Shown: positions 49,143-62,775, numbered from the stretch's first letter. The stretch: 64,000 nt of DNA from Homarus americanus (GCF_018991925.1 NW_024736071.1:11233702-11297701), one strand, 5' to 3'. The notes: generated by a model not told the origin, from the sequence alone. Program-made: numbers and translations.

Positions 49143-49314
49143 AACGGTTTATTGAAAAGTTCTGCAGCCCGAAGCTGAAAATATACATTGGACATAAATG
49201 ACATTACATACATTGGTGGTGTAACAAAAGCCTTCATTAGAGAAAGGTAAGGAACATACAGTGAACATTCAGATTAATGTAGGTGTTGAACAGCAAACAC
49301 GTAGTGTGTAACTC
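49143..49314. other. Short spacer
   Basis: AT-rich, no feature recognised. Confidence 0.3.
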
Positions 49315-49556
49315 TCTCCCAGATGGTGTTAGGAGGGACCTGATGTGGTGTAGTAATTCCCTCACAGATGGTGTTATGAGGGGCCTCACGTGTAGTAATT
49401 CCTCACAGATGGTGTTATGAGGTCTCACGTGGTGTAGTATTTCACTCATAGATGGTGTTACGAGGGCCTCACGTGGTGTAGTAACTCCTACAGATGGTGT
49501 TATGAGGGGCATCACGTGTGCAACAGATTCCCTCACAGATGGTGTTATGAGGGACC
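49315..49556. repeat. Minisatellite of about 45 bp, six copies
   Basis: Unit CACAGATGGTGTTATGAGGG + GCCTCACGTGGTGTAGTAAT + TCCCT, with small deletions in most copies. It leads without a gap into block 3 of the 14-bp repeat. Confidence 0.9.
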
Positions 49557-51455
49557 TGAAGGTGGTGGCCTGGAGGTGGTGGCCTGAAGGTGGTGGCCGG
49601 GAGGTGGTGGCCTGGAGGTGGTGAGCCTGGAGGTGGTGGCCTGGGGTGGTAGCCTGGAGATGGTGGCCTGGAGGTGGTGGCCTGGAGGTGGTAGCCTGGA
49701 GGTGGTGGCCTGGAGGGGTGGTAACCTGGGTGGGCTGAAACAAGTGGGGCAGTGTGGGAGGTGGTGGCCTGGAGGTGGTAGCCTGGGTGGTGGCCTGGGT
49801 GGTGGCCTTGAGGTGGTGGCCTTGAGGTGGTGGCCTGGAGGTGGTGGCTGGAACAAGTGGGGCAGTGTGGGAGGTGTGGTGTGGGGTGGTGGCCTGGGTT
49901 GGTGGCTGGAACAAGTGGGGCAGTGTGGGAGGTGGTGGCCTGGGTGGTGGCCTGGAGGTGGTGGCCTGGGTGGTGGCCTGGGTGAGTAACCTGGAGGGTG
50001 GTGGCTGAAACAAGTGGGGCAGTGTGGGAGGTGGTGGCCTGGAGGGTGGTGGCCTGGGTGGCCTGGGTGGTGGCCTGGAGGTGGTGGCCGGGAGGTGGTA
50101 ACCTGGAGGTGGTGGCTGAAACAAGGTGGGCAGTGTGGGAGTGGTGGCCTGGAGGTGGTGGCCTGGGGATGGTGGCCTGAAGGTGGTGGCCTGGGGATGG
50201 TGACCTGGAGGTGGTGGCCTGGAGGTGGTGGCTGGTGGTGGCCTGGAGGTGGTGGCCTGGAGTGGTAGCCTGGAGGTGGTGGCCTGGGGTGGTAGCTGGA
50301 ACAAGTGGGGCAGTGTGGGAGGTGGTGGCCTGGAGGTGGTGGCCTGGAGGTGGTGGCTGGAACAAGGGGCAGTGTGGGAGGTGGTGGCCTGGAGGTGGTG
50401 GCTGGAACAAGTGGGGCAGTGTGGGGAGGTGGTGGCCTGGAGATGGTCGCCTGGAGGTGGTGGCCTGGAGGTGGTGGCCTGGAAGTAGTAGCCTGGAGGT
50501 GGTGGCCTGGGGTGGTGGCCTGGGGTGGTGGCCTGGAGATGGTCGCCTGGGTGGTGGCCTGGAGGTGGTGGCCTGGGTGGTGGCCTGGAGATGGTGCTGG
50601 GTGGTGCCTGGGTGGAGGTCTGGAAGTAGCCTGGGTGGTGGCCTGGGGTGGTGGCCTGGAGGTGGGCCTGGAGATGGTAGCCTGGAGATGGTGGCTGGAA
50701 CAAGAGGGGCAGTGTGGGAGGTGGTGGCCTGGAGATGGTAGCCTGGAGGTGGTGGCCTGGAGGTGGTGGCTCAGCAATAGCCTGTGGTGGTGGCTCCAGA
50801 GGGCCTGGAGGTGGTGGCCTGAGATGGTGGCCTGGAGGTGGTGGCCTGGAAGTAGCCTGGAGGTGGTGGCCCAGATGGTGATCTGAAGGTGGTAGCCTGG
50901 AGGTGATGGCCTGGAGGTGGTGGCCGCTGAAGTAGTAGCCTGGAGGTGGTGGCCCAGAGGGTGGTGGCCTGGAGGTGCCTGGAGATGGTGGCTGGAACAA
51001 GGGCAGTGTGGGAGGTGGCCTAGAGGTGGTCGCCTGGAGATGGTGCCTGGAGGTGGTGGCCTGGAGGGGCTGGAGGTGGTGGCCTGGAGGTGGTGGCCGA
51101 GTAGTGTCTGGAGGTGGTGGCCTGGGGGTGGCCTGGGTGGAGCCTGGAGTGTCCTGGAGGTGGTGGCCTGGGAGATGGTGGCCTGGAGGTGGTGGCCTGG
51201 AGGTGGTAGGCCTGGAGATGTGGCCTGGAGGTGGTGGCTGGAGGTGGTGGCCTGAGGATGGTGGCCTGGAGGTGGTGGCCTGGAGGTGGTGCCTGGAGGA
51301 CAGGCCCGGAGATGGTGGCCGGAGGTGGTGGCCTGGGAGGTGGTGGCTGGAACAAGTGCGGCAGTGGGAGGTGGTGGCCGGGAGGTGGTGGCACAAGTGG
51401 TGGGGAGGGGCCTGGAGGTGGTGGCTGGAACAAGTGCGGCAGTGTGGGAGGTGGA
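49557..51455. repeat. 14-bp G-rich minisatellite, block 3
   Basis: The longest block of the GGCCTGGAGGTGGT array. It is more degenerate towards its right end (50750-51455) and contains the same interspersed spacer motif. The minus-strand frame of 719 codons is a repeat translation. Confidence 0.95.
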
Positions 51456-51812
51456 CTCACATCAAAATATTATTAACTTGCCTCTATTTTAAAGTTACCT
51501 TGTTAATTTGTGAAATAATTAAATCCCATTTTTTATTACTAAGCATCCCGTTATTATTATGAGTTGCTGTTATCATAATTGTTGTTATAATTGTTGGTAA
51601 TGTTATTATTGTTGTTGTTATCGTTATTTGATGTTATTGTTTTTGTTAATATTTTTGACGGTATTGTTGTTGTTATTACTGTTGTTATTAATATTTTTAT
51701 TGTTTTTGTTGTTATTGTTGTTACTGTTGTTATTATTTGTTGTTTTTATTATGAATGTTATTATATTAGATAATAATAATAATAAATAATATTATTCAAA
51801 TTATTATTATTA

Positions 51813-51851
<39 letters not shown>

Positions 51852-52026
51852 TATTATTATATTATTGTTGTTGTTTTTGTTATTATTGTTGTTATTACCA
51901 TGTTATTATTGTGGGAGTATAGTGATGAAATGGCTAGTTTACTATGGTATCCTTGCCTTGATTTTAAAATTTCAGATTTGGCTCCGCAGCAGTTAGCTGG
52001 TTGGCACCCCTTTGTATCATAGATGA
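51456..52026. repeat. TTG/TTA-rich low-complexity DNA
   Basis: From 51540 to about 51905 the plus strand is composed of GTTGTTATT and ATTATTATT words. The hydrophobic valine/isoleucine frame at 51591-51773 is an artefact. Confidence 0.75.
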
Positions 52027-52095
52027 GCAAAGGCGAAGCGTTTACAGTGCCCAACAGGGAAGCATACGGAGTTCATGTTTCTTCATGACTCATGC
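52027..52095 (-). repeat. Dispersed repeat, copy B
   Basis: Reverse complement of the element at 3291-3360, sharing GCTTCCCTGTTGGGC and CTGTAAACGCTTC on the minus strand. Confidence 0.6.
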
Positions 52096-52373
52096 ATTAA
52101 GGACGCAAGTGCCTTCATGGTCATGGGTTTTGTCAGCAAGTTGCGTACAGAGTGGCAGGAGGATGAGTGTGTTGGGGAGGGGGACTGAGTCGCGTGTAAA
52201 CATCGTTTCATTAATCATAAACCAATGACAAGGCGTCGTCAGGCCACTCTGGCGACCGGCAACCCATACACCATAGTGATTTCCAGTAAAGGCGCTGATA
52301 ACAAACCTAGACACCACATGCTGGCCAACTTGGCCATATAGGTGGTTAAAGGACTGTCGGATATAGACAGTCT

Positions 52374-56029
<3,656 letters not shown>

Positions 56030-56930
56030 TGGTGTTGGTATAGTTAACGGGGTGGTGTTAGAGGTGGAGGTGATAGTGGTGGTAGTAAGTGATGAATCAT
56101 CACTAACACTACCACCACTGATGATGGTAGATATAATGTTAGTGGTGATGGTGGTGGTAGTGAGTGATGATGGTAGATAATGTTAGTGATATTGTGGTGT
56201 TAGTGGTGATAGTGGTGGTAGTGTTAGTGATGATGGTAGATATAATGTTAGTTGTGATAGTGGTGGTAGTGTTAGTGATGATGGTAGATATAATGTTAGT
56301 GGTGATGGTGGTACTGTAAGTGATGATGGTAGGATAATGTTAGTTGTGATGGTGGTGGTAGTGTTTGTGGTGATGATAGGATAATGATAGAGATGGTGGT
56401 AGTGTTAGTGGTGATGGTAGATATAATGTTAGTTGTGATGGTGTTGGTAGTGTTAGTGGTGATGATAGGATAATGATAGAGGTGATGGTGGTAGTGTTAG
56501 TGGTGATGGTGGTGGTAGTGTTGGATGGTGTTAGTGTTAGTGGTGATGGTGGTGGTAGTGTTAGTGGTGATGGTGGTAGGTTAGTGGTGATATAGGATAA
56601 TGATAGAGGTGATGTTGGTGGTGTTAGTGGTGATGGTGGTGGTAGTGTTAGTGGTGATGGTGGTGTTAGTGGTGATGGTGGTGGCAGTGTTAGTGGTGAT
56701 GGTGGTGGTAGTTGTTAGTGGTGATGGTGGTGGTAGTGTTAGTGGTGATGGTGGTGGTAGTGTTAGTGGTGGTGATGATGTAGTGTTAGTGGTGATGATG
56801 GTAGTGTTAGTGGTGATGATGGTGGTAGTGTTAGTGGTGATGATGGAGGTAGTGTTAGTGGTGATGGTGGTGGTAGTTGGTAGTGGTGATGGTGGTGGTA
56901 GTGTTAGTGGTTATGGTGCTGGGGGTGGTG
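56030..56930. repeat. 21-bp-type minisatellite (GGTGATGGTGGTAGTGTTAGT)
   Basis: Variable multiples of GGTGATGGTGG plus TAGTGTTAGT. The same unit makes up the arrays at 58474-58775 and 62126-62775. Hydrophobic or glycine/serine-rich frames (VVLVVMV, GSVSGDG) derive from it. Confidence 0.9.
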
Positions 56931-57190
56931 TTACTGAGGACTGTACTCTAGGTGCTGGGGTGGTGGTGTTACTGAGGACTGTACTCTAGGTGCTGGGGGT
57001 GGTGGTGTTACTGAGGACTGTACTCTAGGTGCTGGGGGTGGTGGTGTTACTGAGGACTGTACTCTAGGTGCTGGGGATGCTGGTGTTACTGAGGACTGTA
57101 CTCTAGGTGCTGGGGGTGGTGGTGTTACTGAGGAATGTACTGTAAGTGCTGGGGGTGGTGGCACTGAGGACTGTGTAAGTGCTGGGGTTG
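56931..57190. repeat. 39-bp minisatellite, about six copies
   Basis: Unit GTTACTGAGGACTGTACTCT plus AGGTGCTGGGGGTGGTGGT. Copies have 38-39-bp spacing, with the last two degenerating. It directly continues the 21-bp-type array. Confidence 0.93.
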
Positions 57191-58473
57191 TGGCGTCATC
57201 TTATTGAAGAGGTTAAGCGAGGGGACTCCTGGCATACAACCTTCGTAACACCCACAGCTTGAATGCGATCTTGATTAATTCCCACTCTTGTTATTTACCA
57301 CGGGGGAAACTCGTTCTGGTGGTTGTATATATAGAAACTTAATGAACGGCAGAAAATAATTTATGTTCTATTATATATGGACATAATTTTCTTGTTTCAT
57401 CATCCCTCTTTAACAGCAAAATTCCATTATATCTTGGTTGGCATGTTTTATATGTATTTAGGCAATTAGTGTTAATTATTTGTTTATGCAAAACTTCAAT
57501 ATACAGGTAGTAATAAATGGTTACAAAAATATCGATATTGTCATTATCCTCAAGAACGAACTAGAAAGTATTTGAGTTATCGTCACTTTTCTCTGTTAAT
57601 TTGGAGATTGTTGAAATATCCGGCATCTCCAGACGCTTTGTTGAGCTTTATACAAAATGATTAATGGATTAGTGGCAAAAACCGCAAAGACAAAATTTAC
57701 ACCGTTTAAATATAATAATATATTAGGGTAATCTGATCATTTTTAGGGCGTTTAAGAAATAAATATAGGGTAAAAAAAAGATTCCTTGTGGAAACCCTGG
57801 CGCCCGATTTCATAAAGGCAGTCTAGGCACAGTCTAGGTAAGGTTGGGTTGTAAGTCAGTGAACATGGAAGGCGTTATTGACGGGGGAGGAGGGGGGTAA
57901 CAATAAGTAGTTCAATAAGTGCACTTAAGGTTTTATCTGTTTCCCGAAAATGTGTTGGGAATCATGTGACCCCGTTTAACTAGCTAGGAGAAGTTGTTTA
58001 AAGTGTAATTGTCAATCTTTAAATACGTGTTCAATAAATACAGGAACAGGATAGAAGAGTCATAAATTCATTCCTCCTCTTACACGTCTTGGTGTTATAC
58101 AGTAAGTCATGAGTAACAACAAAATATCACATATTTCCCCTAGTGTCCTTGTTAGTGCATATTATTCCTATTCCACAGTTATCATCCACCCTCTCTGTCT
58201 TCCTTCATTTTCCCCGTCCCTCGATTAAAAGGTCGACCCTCTGCTGGGGCACTGACCACAGGCAACCCCTCACCTGCTTCAGGATGCAAGGGGTTCACGA
58301 TAACCAGCCCCTCTTGGGCAAATCTGAAAAATTACCTCCTTCACATTTCTCACTCCTCCCTCCTCTTCCACCTCACTCTATATGAGTCAATATAAAAGAA
58401 AGACTACAAGAAAGAAAAGGGAATTTAAGAAGTAAAGAGAAATAGTAAGAAATAATATAAAATAAAATATAAA
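57191..58473. other. Stretch without recognised gene
   Basis: AT-rich DNA. The 80-codon frame at 58143-58385 has no motif. Confidence 0.4.
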
Positions 58474-58775
58474 ATGGTGTTAGCGTTGTTGATGGTGGTG
58501 GTGGTGGTGGTGGTGGTGGTGATAGTGTTAGTGGTGATGGTGGAGGAAGTGTTAATGGTGACAGTCATGGTAGTGTTAGTGGTGATGGTGGTGGTAATGT
58601 TAGTGGTGATGATGGTGGGAGTGTTAGTGATGATGGTAGAGATAGTGGTAGTGTTAGTGGTGATGGTAGTGTTAGTGGTGACGGTCATGGTAGTGTTAGT
58701 GGTGGTGGTGGTAGTGTTAGTGGTGATGGTGGTGGTAGTGTTAGTGGTGATGGTGGTGGTAATGTTAGTGGTGAC
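58474..58775. repeat. 21-bp-type minisatellite, left of the LTR element
   Basis: GGTGATGGTGGTAGTGTTAG multiples interrupted at 58776 by the LTR element. The last five bases, GTGAC (58771-58775), are the target duplication. Confidence 0.92.
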
Positions 58776-59062
58776 TGTAGGTTATGTATCTATGCTACTG
58801 TGCCGAGTAGCAACCTTGTATATAAGCTACTGTGCCGAGTAGCATCTATGTATATAATTACGTGGCAACACTGCACGTGTTATGTGGCAACATTGCCCCG
58901 AGGCTGCCACATGGCAAGGCAGTCTCAGTCTGACTTCGTGGGCCGTGCATGGCACACGCAAGTCACCACTTGTATTTCTCCTATCAGAATAAATGGACTT
59001 CAGTGTTACCCGGTGTTTCCCTACCCATCACTGCATTCTTCAGGGAACACTTGGAACCTTCA
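58776..59062 (+). repeat. 5' LTR
   Basis: Starts TGTAGGTTATGTATC and ends GGAACCTTCA. It holds a TATA-like TATATAAG at 58819-58826 and an AATAAA signal at 58988-58993. Two copies of the hairpin word GCTACTGTGCCGAGTAGC lie at 58794-58811 and 58826-58843 on either side of the TATA box. Confidence 0.95.
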
Positions 59063-59083
59063 TGGCGCAGTGAGTAGGATCTG
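59063..59083 (+). other. Primer-binding site
   Basis: TGGCGCAGTGAGTAGGATCT immediately follows the LTR. TGG is the complement of a tRNA CCA end. The implied acceptor GCAGTGA would suit a serine-type tRNA, which is inference. Confidence 0.75.
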
Positions 59084-59571
59084 TGGACTTACAAGTGTGT
59101 GAACAATGGACAGTTAGCCGGCGATGTGCAAGTGACTCTTAGTGTGTGCTGTGTTGTGTTGCGTTGTGTTTCGCTGCGACGTGCAGCGTTGCTCCGTCAC
59201 AGTGCGTTCTAGTGACGGTGGCAGTGTTAGTGTCAGTGTATTAGTGTGTCTAGAGCTGAGAGTTGAGCATTGGCCTGTTTTTTGTGGTACCCACGAAGCA
59301 CGCAGATGTACACCCTTCTCGTGTGACATCCGGGGAGGCACTAACGTTTTCACCCCCGCGGCGACTCTAGCCAGCGACTCTAGCCACCGGCATTAAGGCC
59401 ACCACGAAGTGCTCTCTCAGACACACACACACACACGCACGCACGCACGCACGCACGCACTCACTCACGGACAGAACAGTGGACTCTATGCGTTATTTCT
59501 GCGCTGTTTATGTCATATATATGTGATTCGAGCTGATGAGGCGCCACTTTATATACTAAACAGCGCAGTCC
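59084..59571 (+). other. Untranslated leader of the LTR element
   Basis: About 490 bp between the primer-binding site and the gag start, containing (CA)n and CACG repeats at 59419-59465. No conserved frame. Confidence 0.6.
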
Positions 59572-60525
59572 ATGCATAGTAAGATGGGCGGTAAGAAGGG
59601 ACAACATCAAGATGGGAGACACAACTCCCCACCATCTTCTCCTCTACCGGGCACAGATGGAGCTTCTGCGCCCACCGCCCCTCATCCTTCACCTACAGCG
59701 ACGGACATTGCAACAATTCTGAGGTGGATGGATCACAGAGACGAGCGACGCCGAGAGATGGAACTTCAGAGGGAGGAGACACGAAGAGAGGAGGAAAAGT
59801 CGCGTTTTGATGCAATATTGGCGACCCTGGCGCTAACCCACCCTCCCTCACTCGCGCACCAAGGCGCCAGTACCCTCCCTCCTCCACCACACCAGCGTCC
59901 TCCAGGTACTCTTGCTACTCCAACAGCTCCCAAGGCATCTGTTCAACCCCCACCCGCCCTCTCACCAGACGTCACGTTTCAGCTTTTTCGTGAGTGGAAG
60001 CGGCGTTGGACAGATTACTCCACGATGGTGGACCATGACAGCATGCCTCCAAACAAACAGCTCATCCAACTGCGGATGTGTTTGTCGCTGGAGACCCAGA
60101 GAGTTTTGGAGCACACGTTGCAAGTGCCTCCCGATTCTACCTCTTCAGTGACGGATGTGCTCGACCTTTTGCAGGAGCACATTAAGGGTCGGAATAACGA
60201 GGCTTTGCATCGCCGCGCCTTCACCAGCTGCAAGCAGGCGGAGAACGATTCCTTTGACGACTTTTTTGTACGTTTGAAGAGTTTGTCAGAGGAGATCGAC
60301 GTCTGCAAGGCGCACAGCCGGGAATGTGAGGAAGCCTGGATCAAGCACGGGATCTTGACAGGTGTCAGGCAAGAAGAGTTGGTGCAGCGACTCATCCCCC
60401 TGGACGCTTCCTCCACACTCCAAGTGGTAGTGACTGAATGTCGGTCATACGAGGCCACCAAGTCCGCCACCTCTGTCTTACGGGCCCCACCTGCTGTGAG
60501 AGCTATCTCAATACAAGAAGAGTAA
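59572..60525 (+). CDS. gag: Gag polyprotein (capsid part)
   Basis: 317 codons from the first ATG of the open frame (MHSKMGGKKG). The N-terminal 140 residues are basic and proline-rich with a charged, probably helical segment (HRDERRREMELQREETRREE). Residues about 140-310 form a typical Ty3/gypsy capsid region: LFREWKRRWTDYSTMV, NKQLIQLRMCLSLETQRVLE, VTDVLDLLQEHIKGR, SFDDFFVRLKSLSEEIDVC and WIKHGILTGVRQEELVQRLI. It would assemble the cytoplasmic particle that packages element RNA. The frame ends at SIQEE, just before the zinc-knuckle region, which is in the +1 frame. Either a frame change is programmed here or one base has been lost or gained. The frame is intact, so the protein could still be made. 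Confidence 0.85.
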   Translation: MHSKMGGKKGQHQDGRHNSPPSSPLPGTDGASAPTAPHPSPTATDIATILRWMDHRDERRREMELQREETRREEEKSRFDAILATLALTHPPSLAHQGASTLPPPPHQRPPGTLATPTAPKASVQPPPALSPDVTFQLFREWKRRWTDYSTMVDHDSMPPNKQLIQLRMCLSLETQRVLEHTLQVPPDSTSSVTDVLDLLQEHIKGRNNEALHRRAFTSCKQAENDSFDDFFVRLKSLSEEIDVCKAHSRECEEAWIKHGILTGVRQEELVQRLIPLDASSTLQVVVTECRSYEATKSATSVLRAPPAVRAISIQEE

Positions 60526-61240
60526 GAAGGCGGCCAACAACGTGAAGGCTGCCGCACGTTCTTCCACGCCTCTGCCTAGTGCTTCCTGTGGCAGCTGTGG
60601 AAAGCAGCATGGCCCCAAGACATGCCCGGCCGCCGACGCACTGTGTCGTGGATGTGACCATAAGGGCCACTGGTCTAACACAGACAGGTGCCCTGCACGA
60701 GGCTGCAAGTGTCAGGCCTGCGGTCGCTATGGACACTACGACAAGTGCTGCCGCCAACCCAAGGCCAAAAGCCCGAGACGAGGAGGAAAGCAGCGCACTT
60801 CCCTTGGGGTGGTTCGCACGCAGCCTCCTTCAGATGGCCCACGCAGCCCCAAGCAGCAGCTGAGTCACATCAGGAGGGTGGAATCAACCACACGCCCCAG
60901 GGCTACCCCTTCCCCTACCATCCGCGTCGCCGTCACACATGGTGATGTGTCGGGTCACATCGAGGTGATACCGGACACCGGCGCTGATACTACGGTGATA
61001 GGCCTGAAGCACCTCCGGAAACTGGGCCTCACCAAACGCGGCCTGGGACCACCGCCGCAGCTGCAGTACTACAATGCGGACGGTTCCCAGATGCCGGACG
61101 CTGTGGGCTCCTTTCAAGCGGAGATCACTTACGGCGACAGGTCGTGTCACGGATGGATCGACGTGCAGCCTACTCTCGCTACACCCTTGTTGTCGTGGGA
61201 GCACTGCAAGGAGTTAGGCGTGGTGCCCAGACTTTCCTGA
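60516..61240 (+). CDS. Nucleocapsid zinc knuckles and aspartic protease
   Basis: An open frame in +1 relation to gag. The first ATG is at 60542, but coding similarity starts just before it (KKAANNVKAAAR), so it is probably reached from gag. Zinc knuckles occupy residues about 16-70 from that ATG: CGSC-x3-H-x4-C, CRGC-x4-H-x6-C and a canonical CQAC-x4-H-x4-C. A basic linker follows. The retropepsin domain starts with the active-site block VIPDTGADTTVIGL (catalytic Asp near residue 145) and continues through HLRKLGLTKRG to TPLLSWEHCKELGVVPR. Protease would process Gag and Pol. The frame closes at 61240 by a single shift. The following frame (PEQIPAAQY) continues the protein. Confidence 0.82.
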
Positions 61241-61838
61241 GCAGATCCCAGCTGCTCAGTACACCGCCAGCAGGGTGCGTGAGTCAACGAGCGACCCGCC
61301 TGGCACTGCCGCACAGAGCTGCCCAGAACCCGCGTCCACTCCCACCCACACAGAACGCTCCCCTGCCCAGATCCTGTATGGTCACCCTCTCCGCTCTTGC
61401 GTTCCTGCACACGCCAAGGCCTTTGCGAAGGAGTGGCAGACCAGAGCCGAGAGCTGCAACCGCCGCGCCGCACCACGTGCCCAGGATGCCAAGGCTCGGT
61501 ATGACTACCGTGCCCGCCCTCTTCAGCCGCTGGAGATTGGTGCCCTTGCCCGCGTCCAGGACCCGACGACGACACGTTGGGACAAGGTGGGCATAGTGAT
61601 GGGCGTCGGCCGGTCGCGGGACTACAAGGTCAGGATGCCGAGCGGCCGCGTCTGGTGGAGGAACCGCCGCTTCCTCCGGCCAGTCCGACCCCCTGCTGCT
61701 GGCCCCCTGACCGAGGACGAGTCCCTACACCTCACGAGGATCTGCCCCACAGTGCACCTCGACGCTCGGAGCGACTTAGGACTAAGAAGTCCGCTCAAGA
61801 CAAGGACTATGAGCGTGAGGGGGGGGAGGGAGATGTAG
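61228..61838 (+). pseudogene. Pol remnant: protease-RT linker fused to integrase C-terminus
   Basis: The frame first reads PEQIPAAQYTASRVRES, the linker that in gypsy elements follows protease. At about 61300-61330 it jumps to integrase C-terminal sequence: TERSPAQILYGHPLRSCVPA, AKARYDYRARPLQPLEIGAL, RVQDPTTTRWDKVGIVMGVG and VWWRNRRFLRPV, a chromatin-facing SH3-like tail. The whole reverse transcriptase, RNase H and the DDE core of integrase are absent, a loss expected to be near 2-3 kb. The join keeps an open frame, but no enzymatic activity can remain. Confidence 0.8.
61811..61833 (+). other. Polypurine tract
   Basis: A purine run, GAGGGGGGGGAGGGAGA, ending one base before the right LTR. 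It is the plus-strand primer site in reverse transcription. Confidence 0.85.
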
Positions 61839-62120
61839 GTTATGTGTCTATGCTACTGTGCCGAGTAGCAACCTTGTATATAAGCTACTGTGCCGAGTAG
61901 CATCTATGTATATAATTACGTGGCAACACTGCACGTGTTATGTGGCAACATTGCCCCGAGGCTGCCATATGGCAAGGCAGTCTCAGTCTGACTTCGTGGG
62001 CCGTGCATGGCACACGCAAGTCACCACTTGTATTTCTCCTATCCGAATAAATGGACTTCAGTGTTACCCGGTGTTTCCCTACCCATCACTGCATTCTTCA
62101 GGAAACACTTGGAACCTTCA
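61834..62120 (+). repeat. 3' LTR
   Basis: 287 bp, the same length as the left LTR and without indels. By eye four substitutions separate them (near LTR positions 13, 136, 212 and 269). Confidence 0.95.
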
Positions 62121-62125
62121 GTGAC
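62121..62125. repeat. Target site duplication GTGAC (right)
   Basis: Identical to 58771-58775 left of the element. Confidence 0.85.
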
Positions 62126-62775
62126 AGTCATGGTAGTGTTAGTGGTGATGGTGGTGGTAATGTTAGTGGTAATGATGGTGGGAGTGTTAGTGGTGATGGT
62201 AGAGATAGTGGTAGTGTTAGTGGTGATGGTAGTGGTAGTGTTAGTGGTGACGGTCATGGTAGTGTTAGTGGTGATGGTGGTGGTAATGTTAGTGGTGACA
62301 GTCATGGTAGTGTTAGAGGTGATGGTGGTGGTAATGTTAGTGTGACAGTCATGGTAGTGTTAGTGGTGATGGTGGTGGTAATGTTATGGTGGTGGTGGTG
62401 GTAGTGTTAGTGGTGATGGTGGTGAGTGTTTGTGGTGATGGTGGTGTGTGTTAGTGGTGATGATGGTGTGGAGTGTTAGTGGTGATGGTAGTGGTAATGT
62501 TAGTGGTGATGATGGTGGAGTGTTAAGTGGTGATGGTAGTGTAATAGTGGTTGGTGGTGGTAATGTTAGTGGTGATGATGGTGGGAGTGTTAGTGGTGAT
62601 GGTAGTGGTAATGTTAGTGGTGATGATGGTGGGAGTGTTCGTGGTGATGGTAGTGGTAATGTTAGTGGTGATGATGGTGGGAGTGTTAGTGGTGATGGTG
62701 GTGGGAGTGTTAGTGGTGATGGTGGTGGTAATGTTAGTGGTGATGATGGTAGTAGTAGTGCTAGTGGTGATGAGG
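62126..62775. repeat. 21-bp-type minisatellite, right of the LTR element
   Basis: Continues the array interrupted at 58776. Here the subunits TGTTAGTGGTGATGATGGTG and GGAGTGTTAGTGGTGATGG alternate in a longer period of about 48 bp. Confidence 0.92.

Larger units (their letters stand above)
58776..62120 (+). mobile_element. Ty3/gypsy-type LTR retrotransposon, internally deleted
   Basis: A 3,345-bp element with all structural landmarks: 287-bp LTRs beginning TG and ending CA, a primer-binding site directly after the left LTR, gag, a zinc-knuckle/protease frame, an integrase C-terminal remnant, a polypurine tract directly before the right LTR, and a 5-bp GTGAC duplication at both ends. Reverse transcriptase, RNase H and the integrase core are missing between about 61300 and 61330, so it could move only with enzymes supplied by a relative. 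The two LTRs differ at four positions (about 1.4%), indicating a recent insertion. Confidence 0.92.

Noticed and set aside
45041..51562. Very long open frames (up to 719 codons) on both strands, rich in W/G/V or H/P/T/S
   Set aside because: They follow the 14-bp minisatellite exactly, appear in all frames and overlap each other. No domain or non-repeat sequence is present.
56600..56989. Valine/methionine-rich or GSVSGDG-rich frames, also at 58474-58842 and 62007-62843
   Set aside because: Translations of the 21-bp-type minisatellite in different phases.
60015..60557. Minus-strand 180-codon frame antisense to gag
   Set aside because: It lies wholly opposite the gag frame and has no motif, so it is a shadow frame.
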